From Candidatus Aminicenantota bacterium (lineage in GTDB: Bacteria; Acidobacteriota; Aminicenantia; Aminicenantales; Saccharicenantaceae), in contig JAPKZE010000470.1 in NCBI GenBank assembly GCA_026393955.1, positions 1 through 5,149 on the forward strand: a DNA stretch of 5,149 nt, given 5' to 3'. The notes beneath the pieces were generated by a model. That model did no database searches. It was given only the letters and a program-made list of their open reading frames with translations, and was not told the DNA's origin. Positions 1 through 5,149 of this stretch are shown one piece after another. A program made the translations under genes and the position numbers. Each line of letters opens with the position of its first letter. Within the stretch, counting starts at the first letter, position 1.

Positions 1-121
1 TGAACAGGTCGGCCAGGAGCAGGACCTGGTTCATCAGCAGGACGAAGGTGACGAGCAGCAGTCCGAGGAGGAACGGCGGGACGACCTCGCGGATGACGTA
101 CCGGTCGATGAGGCGGGCCAT
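1..121 (-). CDS. LptF/LptG (YjgP/YjgQ) family LPS-export permease, N-terminal fragment
   Basis: This is the first 40 codons of a gene that runs off the left edge. The translation begins MARLIDRYVIREVVPPF and continues into a hydrophobic stretch (about residues 16-38), giving a short amphipathic N-terminus followed by the first membrane helix. The pattern of a basic start, RYVIREVVPPFLLG, a hydrophobic run and then NQVLLLADLF is typical of YjgP/YjgQ permeases. In known systems LptF and LptG form the inner-membrane part of the ABC transporter that extracts lipopolysaccharide for delivery to the outer membrane. The fragment is too short to say whether it is LptF, LptG or a single-paralogue version, so no symbol is given. 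The ATG at 119-121 is chosen because the similarity starts there and a good -10 element lies just upstream. No Shine-Dalgarno sequence is visible. It lies downstream of groEL on the same strand but is separated by a terminator and a palindromic repeat, so it is probably a separate transcription unit. Confidence 0.75.
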   Translation of the reverse strand, partial: MARLIDRYVIREVVPPFLLGLLLVTFVLLMNQVLLLADLF

Positions 122-129
122 CGAAACAA

Positions 130-138
130 ACTATAGCA
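130..138 (-). promoter_or_regulatory. Extended -10 promoter of the permease gene
   Basis: On the minus strand the sequence reads TGCTATAGT, matching the extended -10 form TGnTATAAT with one mismatch. No -35 hexamer is visible at the usual distance, which an extended -10 can tolerate. Transcription would start about 6-8 bases downstream, near 122-124, immediately before the ATG at 121. The message would then be leaderless or nearly so, consistent with the missing ribosome-binding site. Confidence 0.5.
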
Positions 139-155
139 TAGGCCGACCCAAATGG

Positions 156-271
156 GGACGGGGGGATGAGCAGAGGGTGACAAACCTTAATTCTAATAAT
201 TTTCCGAAGGGGCCCTCGATCCACGCAAGTCCACCCCGGAAAATTATAAGAATTAAGGTTTGACCCCGTCC
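156..271. repeat. Imperfect long palindrome, REP/MITE-like intergenic element
   Basis: The inner arms at 181-206 and 237-262 are inverted copies that match at 25 of 26 positions (one A/T difference), separated by a 30-base loop. The outer 8-base arms GGACGGGG (156-163) and CCCCGTCC (264-271) also match perfectly. The left side carries about 14 extra bases between outer and inner arms, so the palindrome is asymmetric. The arms are AT-rich in a GC-rich neighbourhood and contain no gene. The element sits between the groEL terminator and the permease promoter. No U-run follows the hairpin on either strand, so it is not a classical terminator. A non-autonomous mobile repeat or REP-type element is the likeliest reading. 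No transposase is present in the window. Confidence 0.75.
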
Positions 272-272
272 G

Positions 273-307
273 AAAAAAAAGCCCCGGGCGGGAGTCCGCC
301 CGGGGCT
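273..307 (-). terminator. Rho-independent terminator of groES-groEL
   Basis: On the minus strand a perfect 12-bp, almost all G/C stem (arms 296-307 and 280-291) with a 4-base loop is followed by a run of eight T residues (280-273, the first also closing the stem). It lies about 40 bases after the groEL stop codon and is a textbook intrinsic terminator. Confidence 0.95.
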
Positions 308-321
308 GGCGATTCAAAGCT

Positions 322-347
322 GGACAGTCCCCTCCGGGGACAGTCCC
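322..347. repeat. Tandem palindromic repeat in the groEL 3' untranslated region
   Basis: Two direct copies of GGACAGTCCC (322-331 and 338-347) are separated by six bases. Each holds the near-palindrome GGAC-A-GTCC. Together they form a second hairpin, GTCCCC-TCC-GGGGAC (327-341). The array begins directly after the groEL TAA and precedes the terminator, so it would be transcribed in the chaperonin message. Its role is unknown. It could be a small REP-like unit or an mRNA 3'-end stabilising structure. Confidence 0.6.
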
Positions 348-1964
<1,617 letters not shown>

Positions 1965-1976
1965 ATGATATCTCCT

Positions 1977-2267
1977 TTACTTCTCGATGATGGCGAGGAT
2001 CTCGTGTTCGTGGATGATGACGAGCTCGACACCGTCGATCGTCACTTCCGTGCCGCTGTACTTGCCGATCAGGACATGGTCACCCTTCTTGACGGCGAGG
2101 GCGATCAACTTCCCCTCATCGGTGATCCGCCCCTTGCCGGCCTCGATGATCTCGGCCTCCTGGGGCTTTTCCTTGGCTGAGTCCGGGATGATGATCCCGC
2201 CTCTCTTGACTTCCTGTTCCTCGAGTCTCTTGAGGAGCACTCTGTCATACAGAGGATGAACTTTCAT
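1977..2267 (-). CDS. groES: Co-chaperonin GroES (Hsp10)
   Basis: GroES is the heptameric lid of the GroEL chamber in the cytosol. At 96 residues it has the normal length. The N-terminal MKVHPLYDRVLLKRLE is the standard first strand. The mobile loop that docks on GroEL spans roughly residues 16-34 and carries the hydrophobic contact tripeptide in GGIIIP (23-28). KKGDHVLIGKYSGTEV (60-75) and the closing EHEILAIIEK are also family-typical. The ATG at 2265-2267 has a perfect AGGAGG (2273-2278) five bases upstream. It is the first gene of the chaperonin operon, preceded by a strong promoter bracketed by two CIRCE operators, so expression should rise when the HrcA repressor is inactivated by heat or misfolded protein. 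Its TAA overlaps the ribosome-binding site of groEL, tying translation of the two. Confidence 0.99.
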   Translation of the reverse strand: MKVHPLYDRVLLKRLEEQEVKRGGIIIPDSAKEKPQEAEIIEAGKGRITDEGKLIALAVKKGDHVLIGKYSGTEVTIDGVELVIIHEHEILAIIEK

Positions 2268-2294
2268 TAAAACCTCCTGTGGGATACTTGAAAT

Positions 2295-2321
2295 TTAGCA
2301 ATCACAAAATGTGAGTGCTAA
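2295..2321. promoter_or_regulatory. CIRCE operator 1 (HrcA site, promoter-proximal)
   Basis: Read on the minus strand this is TTAGCACTC, nine bases, then GATTGCTAA. It matches the CIRCE consensus TTAGCACTC-N9-GAGTGCTAA at 17 of 18 positions. It begins on the last base of the -10 hexamer and covers the expected transcription start (about 2314), so bound HrcA would block RNA polymerase directly. It would also lie in the 5' untranslated region of the groES message. Confidence 0.95.
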
Positions 2322-2349
2322 TAATATGCAAAACGAGGAGATTTGTCAA
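2321..2349 (-). promoter_or_regulatory. Vegetative (sigma-70 type) promoter of groES-groEL
   Basis: On the minus strand TTGACA (2344-2349) and TATTAT (2321-2326) are separated by exactly 17 bases. The -35 is perfect and the -10 has one mismatch. An A/T run at 2362-2370 sits where an UP element would be. The predicted start is near 2314, giving a leader of about 47 bases. The housekeeping-type promoter plus CIRCE indicates control by HrcA repression, not by an alternative heat-shock sigma factor. Confidence 0.9.
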
Positions 2350-2361
2350 GAGGTGGGAAGC

Positions 2362-2395
2362 AAAAAAATTAGCAGTCTTTAGTATTGAGTGCTAA
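2362..2395 (-). terminator. Possible weak intrinsic terminator formed by CIRCE 2
   Basis: In the minus-strand transcript the CIRCE 2 arms can pair (eight of nine positions, one C/C mismatch, 9-base loop) and are followed directly by seven T residues (2368-2362). This has the layout of a rho-independent terminator for the purC-to-fis cluster, but the stem is A/U-rich and weak. It is the only terminator-like structure seen between the cluster and groES. Confidence 0.35.
2369..2395. promoter_or_regulatory. CIRCE operator 2 (HrcA site, upstream of the -35)
   Basis: On the minus strand the sequence is TTAGCACTC, nine bases, then GACTGCTAA, again 17 of 18 matches to consensus. The mismatch falls at the same arm position as in operator 1. 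It lies 19 bases upstream of the -35 hexamer. Its centre is 74 bp from that of operator 1, close to seven helical turns. The stop codon (TAG, 2392-2394) of the upstream fis-like gene lies inside its first arm. Confidence 0.93.
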
Positions 2396-2628
2396 TATCT
2401 CTTCTTGATCTTGAGGATCTTAGCCCGGTTGTGGAGGGTGTTCCGGTGGATGCCGAGCGCCTGGGCCATCTTCGTCTTGTTGCCCTCGTGCTTCCGGGCG
2501 ACTTGCTCGAAGAAGATCTTCTCGAACTCGCGGAGGGCATCCTTGAGGCCGATGTCCTTCTCGACCATGTCCCGCACGAGCAGTTCCATGCGCTGATGGA
2601 AGTTGAGCTCGCTAGATCTCTTGTCCAT
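2392..2628 (-). CDS. Small Fis-type helix-turn-helix protein
   Basis: This 78-residue protein is made of a short N-terminal helical segment (about 8-32) and a C-terminal Fis/NtrC-type helix-turn-helix (about 33-75). The C-terminal part reads LREFEKIFFEQVARKHEGNKTKMAQALGI and ends in HRNTLHNRAKILKIKKRY. The GNKTKMAQALGIHRNTLHNR core is the classic DNA-recognition part, as in E. coli Fis and the C-terminus of NtrC-class activators. No AAA+ or receiver domain is present, so it cannot itself activate sigma-54. A nucleoid-associated or small regulatory role is likely, with unknown targets. The ATG at 2626-2628 is preferred over a GTG 18 bases upstream, because similarity begins after it and a G-run lies just before it. 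It overlaps the end of cvpA by 17 bases. Its TAG is embedded in CIRCE operator 2, next to the groES promoter. Confidence 0.85.
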   Translation of the reverse strand: MDKRSSELNFHQRMELLVRDMVEKDIGLKDALREFEKIFFEQVARKHEGNKTKMAQALGIHRNTLHNRAKILKIKKRY

Positions 2629-3142
2629 GTTTCCCCCCGCTCTCACGGATCCGCTTGTACGAGTCGTTGAACCGGGTCCTCAGGTCCTGCGGCACCAAGT
2701 TGATCACGGCCCGGGTGACGGCGAGACAGGCCGGCGCGAGGACGGACGTCTCCAGCGCCGGCTTGGCGACCTCGAACGAGACCAGGGCGAAGACGAGAAT
2801 GCCGCAGATGAGGACGGCCTTGATGAGGCCGAAGACGGCCCCGAAGAGCCGGTTGGCGAAGGCCAGCGGGCCCTTCATGGCCTTGGTGATGAGATGGCCG
2901 AGGATGGCCCCGGCGATGAGGACGATGAAGAAGATGAGGAGGAAGCCCAGGAAGTTGCTGAGCAGCCGGTTCTTGACGAAGGTCTCGAAGACGCCCGCCG
3001 TCTGCTCGTAGTAGACGACGGCCAGGACGAGCCCTGTGACGACGGCGACGAGGCCGATGGCCTGCCGGACGAAGCCCTTGACGATGCCGACGACGGCCGT
3101 GACGACGATGATGGCCAGGAGGACCCAATCGAGCCAGTTCAT
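2612..3142 (-). CDS. cvpA: CvpA-family inner-membrane protein
   Basis: This 176-residue integral membrane protein has about four hydrophobic helices (roughly 5-20, 28-46, 62-88 and 103-122) and a polar C-terminal tail. It starts MNWLDWVLLAII, followed by GIVKGFVRQAIGL (19-31), the typical CvpA opening. NRLFGAVFGLIKAVL (97-111) matches the conserved N-R-x-x-G-x-x-F-G-x-x-K/R motif before the last helix. In E. coli CvpA is needed for colicin V production and lies in the purF operon. In many bacteria it affects envelope integrity, but its biochemical role is not established. Its placement in a cluster with purC recalls that purine-gene association. The start overlaps the PHP gene stop as ATGA (3139-3142), and a GGAGAGG Shine-Dalgarno sequence lies just upstream. 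The end overlaps the fis-like gene. Confidence 0.88.
   Translation of the reverse strand: MNWLDWVLLAIIVVTAVVGIVKGFVRQAIGLVAVVTGLVLAVVYYEQTAGVFETFVKNRLLSNFLGFLLIFFIVLIAGAILGHLITKAMKGPLAFANRLFGAVFGLIKAVLICGILVFALVSFEVAKPALETSVLAPACLAVTRAVINLVPQDLRTRFNDSYKRIRESGGKHGQEI
2631..2638 (-). promoter_or_regulatory. G-run ribosome-binding site of the fis-like gene
   Basis: On the minus strand GGGGGGAA sits four bases (counted from the end of the G-run) before the ATG at 2628, within the cvpA coding sequence. It is an imperfect Shine-Dalgarno match with short spacing. It supports the ATG over the upstream GTG at 2644-2646, and translation may depend partly on ribosomes arriving from cvpA. Confidence 0.4.
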
Positions 3143-4029
3143 GCCCCGCCTCTCCTTCTCGCCCGGAGCTCCTCGACCATGCCGTAGTCCCCTTCCCGCA
3201 GGGCGCCGAAGTGGACGTGGGGCTTGATCCGTCCGTGGAAATCCGAGCCGGCCGTGGCCACCAGATCGAGCTCCCCGGCCATCTCCCGGTAGAAGGCGAT
3301 CTGCTCGGCCGTGTGATAGAACGTGTAGACTTCCAGGCCGAGAAGGCCGTGAGCCTTGAGCGCCCGGGCGTCCTCGGCCGTCGTTCTCTGGAAATAAGCG
3401 CCCGGGTGGGACAGCACGGGGGCCCCCCCCGTCGCCGGGGCCGCGTCAAGGACGTCCGTCAGCGCGACGAACTTCTTGGGCACGTAGGCCGGCTTCCCCT
3501 CGGCGAAATAGGCCGCGTAGAACATGTAGGGGGCGTACGGCCGGTTCTCCGGCCGGTAGAACTGCTCCAAGGCCGGGTGGCGCCCGTTCTCGGGCTTGTC
3601 CAGGAGGACCTGGGCGATCTTGACCCCGAGCGGGGGCGCCCCGTTGGAGCCGGCCTCGACCTCCGCCAGGGTCAGGTCGAAGCCCAAAGCCCGGACCTTC
3701 TCGACGCGCTCCCGGGTCTCGTCCATGCGGCTGGCGGTCTGGCCCTCGATGATCGAGGCCAGGGCCGGGCTCGTCCAGTCGACGAGGGGCAGGAGAAGAT
3801 GGAATTCGCGGCCGCCGAAGACCGTCGTCAGCTCGATGCCGGGGATGACTTCGACGCCGGCCGCCCGTCCCAGCTCGACGGCCTCCGGGTAGGCGGCCAC
3901 GGTGTCGTGGTCGGCGATCGAGATGGCGCGCAGGCCGTGGTCCCTGGCGAATCCGACCAGTTCGGCCGGCGAATGGTCCCCGTCGCTGCTCTTGTTCGAG
4001 TGGACGTGGAAATCGACCCGTCCGCTCAT
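3139..4029 (-). CDS. PHP-domain metal-dependent phosphoesterase (TrpH/RNase AM-like)
   Basis: This 296-residue protein has the PHP metal-site residues in order: HVH (8-10) with Asp16, ADHDT (40-43), PGIE (63-66), His77 in EFHLLL, LSHPG with His208, GLEVY with Glu233, and GSDFHG (261-266). The YFAEGKPAYVPKK segment (174-186) resembles TrpH/YciV proteins. Characterised members of that family hydrolyse nucleoside 3',5'-bisphosphates or trim short RNAs from the 5' end (RNase AM), and length fits them (about 290). The family's GRPHxA motif is not intact: the corresponding region reads PPLGVKIAQ (132-140), so substrate or activity may differ. Its start overlaps the purC stop as ATGA (4026-4029) with no clear Shine-Dalgarno sequence, implying translational coupling. 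It contains a run of eight G residues (3423-3430), but the frame is intact. The fold is certain and the substrate is inferred. Confidence 0.88.
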   Translation of the reverse strand: MSGRVDFHVHSNKSSDGDHSPAELVGFARDHGLRAISIADHDTVAAYPEAVELGRAAGVEVIPGIELTTVFGGREFHLLLPLVDWTSPALASIIEGQTASRMDETRERVEKVRALGFDLTLAEVEAGSNGAPPLGVKIAQVLLDKPENGRHPALEQFYRPENRPYAPYMFYAAYFAEGKPAYVPKKFVALTDVLDAAPATGGAPVLSHPGAYFQRTTAEDARALKAHGLLGLEVYTFYHTAEQIAFYREMAGELDLVATAGSDFHGRIKPHVHFGALREGDYGMVEELRARRRGGA

Positions 4030-4919
4030 GCCAGGTCGTCGAGGCCGGTCAGGACCCTATAGATTTCCAGGTATTTCTGGGACGTCTTGGCGACGATCTC
4101 CGCGGGCAGGTCCGGCGGGGGCGTGTTCTTGTCCCAGCTCGTCGTCTCGAGATAGTCGCGGACGAACTGCTTGTCCAGGCTGGGCTGGGACTTGCCCGGC
4201 TCGTAGAGGGACAGCGGCCAAAAGCGGGAGGAGTCGGGGGTGAAGATCTCGTCGATGAGAACGAGCTCGTCGCCGTCGAGGCCGAACTCGAACTTCGTGT
4301 CGGCGATGATGATGCCCTTGGAGACGGCGTAGAGGGCGGCCTTCTGGTAGAGCTCCAGGCTGGCCTTGCGGATCTTGCGGGCCAGGGCCGTGCCGATCTC
4401 CTTCTCGACGTCCTTGAAGGAGATGTTGACGTCGTGGCCGTGCTCGGCCTTGGTCGAGGGCGTGAAGATGGGCTGGGCCAGCTGGTCGGACTCCCGGAGG
4501 CCCTTGGGGATCTTGATGCCGCAGATCTTGCCCGTCGTCTTGTACTCCTTCCAGCCGGAGCCGGACAGGTAGCCGCGGACGACGCACTCGACCGGGACGA
4601 CCGCGGTCTTCTTGACGAGCATGGAACGCTTGGCCAGGACGTCGGCGAAGGGGGCGAGAGCCGGGGGAAAGTCCCGGGTTTCCGTGGCCAGGAGATGGTT
4701 GGGCAGGACCAGGCCGGCGAAATCGAACCAAAACTTCGACAGCTGGGTCAGGACCTTGCCCTTGTAAGGGATGAGCGAGGGCAGGACCCAGTCGAAGGCC
4801 GAGATGCGGTCCGTGGCCACGATCAGGAGCTTGTCGCCGACCTCGAAAACGTTCCGGACTTTGCCCTTTTTGAAAAGCGGCACACCGGTCAGCTCAAGGT
4901 CGCCAATGGGAGTTTCCAT
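4026..4919 (-). CDS. purC: Phosphoribosylaminoimidazole-succinocarboxamide synthase (SAICAR synthetase)
   Basis: PurC joins aspartate to carboxyaminoimidazole ribotide (CAIR) using ATP, giving SAICAR in de novo purine synthesis in the cytosol. The 297-residue length matches the longer form of the family (about 290-310), compared with about 240 for the short E. coli type. Motifs in order are KGKVRNVFEV (18-27, ATP-binding loop), DRISAFD (37-43), VECVVRGYLSGSGW (110-123, a SAICAR synthetase signature), IFTPSTK (151-157), ADTKFEFG (206-213) and LIDEIFTPDSSRFW (221-234, the second signature). The ATG at 4917-4919 has AAGGAG (4925-4930) five bases upstream. It is the first gene of the purC-PHP-cvpA-fis cluster and overlaps the PHP gene by four bases. 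No other purine genes are in view. Confidence 0.98.
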   Translation of the reverse strand: METPIGDLELTGVPLFKKGKVRNVFEVGDKLLIVATDRISAFDWVLPSLIPYKGKVLTQLSKFWFDFAGLVLPNHLLATETRDFPPALAPFADVLAKRSMLVKKTAVVPVECVVRGYLSGSGWKEYKTTGKICGIKIPKGLRESDQLAQPIFTPSTKAEHGHDVNISFKDVEKEIGTALARKIRKASLELYQKAALYAVSKGIIIADTKFEFGLDGDELVLIDEIFTPDSSRFWPLSLYEPGKSQPSLDKQFVRDYLETTSWDKNTPPPDLPAEIVAKTSQKYLEIYRVLTGLDDLA

Positions 4920-4939
4920 GACATCTCCTTTAGGAACCC

Positions 4940-4995
4940 GTCAAGGATAGCCAAATCGTTTTTAAAAAGCAAATGTCAAGGACGGCCGGTCAAGG
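4940..4995 (-). promoter_or_regulatory. Candidate purC promoter region
   Basis: On the minus strand a perfect TTGACA lies at 4974-4979, and a second -35-like TTGACC at 4988-4993. Downstream is the only AT-rich part of the purC leader, including the 10-bp palindrome TTTTTAAAAA (4959-4968). No convincing -10 hexamer is found at 16-18 bases from either box. The heptamer CCTTGAC occurs three times (minus strand, at 4940-4946, 4975-4981 and 4989-4995), which may be chance or a binding site. A promoter here is likely from position, but the exact elements are unsettled. Confidence 0.35.
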
Positions 4996-5149
4996 GATCC
5001 GCCCTGCTACGCTCGGGGTATTCCTTCCGTCGGCCGCTCGCCGGCCCGGCGTGCCGCGCTCCGGCGGGAAGCGTAGTCTTCGGAGCGGACCTGCAGAACT
5101 GCGGCTGAGCACCCGAAGCCGCAATTCTGCGAAATATCTTGGGCGGATC
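4996..5149. repeat. Gene-free palindrome-rich segment with nested inverted repeats
   Basis: Perfect 9-base inverted repeats GATCCGCCC (4996-5004) and GGGCGGATC (5141-5149) enclose the segment. Inside are CTACGCT (5007-5013) with AGCGTAG (5070-5076), and within that CGCCGG (5039-5044) with CCGGCG (5061-5066). A separate 14-base hairpin lies at 5093-5130. The pairs nest without crossing, so the whole can be drawn as a three-arm structure. No credible protein-coding frame is seen. It might be a REP/MITE-type repeat or a structured RNA upstream of purC. The window stops exactly at the outer arm, so the true boundary is unknown. High G/C content makes some of these pairings possible by chance. Confidence 0.5.
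5093..5130 (-). repeat. 14-bp hairpin upstream of purC
   Basis: The arms at 5093-5106 (GCAGAACTGCGGCT) and 5117-5130 (AGCCGCAATTCTGC) pair across a 10-base loop. The single non-complementary position (5099/5124) is C/A on the plus strand but G-U in a minus-strand transcript, so the stem pairs fully only as minus-strand RNA, the direction of purC. No U-run follows, so it is not a clear intrinsic terminator. Confidence 0.65.

Noticed and set aside
181..262. The long palindrome as a bidirectional intrinsic terminator or a CRISPR unit
   Set aside because: No U-run follows the hairpin on either strand, a strong terminator already lies next to it, and there is no series of spaced direct repeats.
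48..263. A 71-codon plus-strand frame at the left end
   Set aside because: It runs antisense to the permease start and then straight through both arms of the palindrome. The translation shows no family resemblance.
2644..2646. GTG as start of the fis-like gene
   Set aside because: The ATG at 2626-2628 has a G-rich ribosome-binding site just upstream, and the extra residues MRAGGN have no counterpart in the Fis-type fold.
2643..3449. A 268-codon minus-strand frame overlapping cvpA and the PHP gene
   Set aside because: It is rich in Arg, Pro and Gly as expected for an out-of-frame reading, while both overlapped genes have clear family motifs in their own frames.
4434..5108. A 224-codon plus-strand frame crossing the purC start and leader
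   Set aside because: The part over purC is a mirror of its codon bias, the rest runs through palindromic DNA, and no domain is seen.
4996..5149. A tRNA or a known purine-type riboswitch upstream of purC
   Set aside because: No cloverleaf with a T-loop GTTCRA sequence or CCA end was found, and no conserved riboswitch core was recognised.

Overview
The window is a GC-rich stretch of a Gram-negative-type bacterium. All six complete genes and one truncated gene lie on the minus strand. A YjgP/YjgQ (LptF/LptG) lipopolysaccharide-transport permease points to an outer membrane, and HrcA/CIRCE control of groESL rules out the enterobacterial sigma-32-only arrangement. The GC-rich composition, the HrcA-type heat-shock control and a small Fis-type regulator would fit an Acidobacteriota/Aminicenantota-like lineage. 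That placement is inference from general resemblance and is not proven by the sequence.

Reading in the direction of transcription (right to left): the right end (4996-5149) is a gene-free, palindrome-rich segment whose nested inverted repeats can be drawn as a three-arm fold closed by a 9-bp stem ending at the last base of the window. Next comes a tightly packed cluster: purC (SAICAR synthetase, purine synthesis), a PHP-domain phosphoesterase, a CvpA-family membrane protein and a 78-residue Fis-type DNA-binding protein. The first three genes are joined by 4-base ATGA start/stop overlaps, and the last overlaps cvpA by 17 bases, so they are almost certainly co-transcribed and translationally coupled.

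The fis-like gene ends inside a CIRCE operator. A 124-bp regulatory region then carries two CIRCE elements flanking a near-consensus sigma-70-type promoter (TTGACA, 17 bp, TATTAT), which drives groES-groEL. This is an HrcA-repressed chaperonin operon closed by a strong intrinsic terminator (273-307).

Downstream of groEL, the 3' untranslated region holds a tandem GGGACTGTCC-type palindrome. Beyond the terminator is an AT-rich imperfect palindrome of about 116 bp with 26-bp arms (25 of 26 matching), which looks like a REP/MITE-type repeat. Then comes an extended -10 promoter placed so close to its ATG that the permease message would be nearly leaderless. The permease gene runs off the left edge after 40 codons.

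The coding content is mostly housekeeping. The non-obvious content is in the intergenic DNA: the double CIRCE whose distal copy contains the upstream gene's stop codon and is followed by a T-run, the palindromic repeats around the groEL terminator, and the structured segment upstream of purC.
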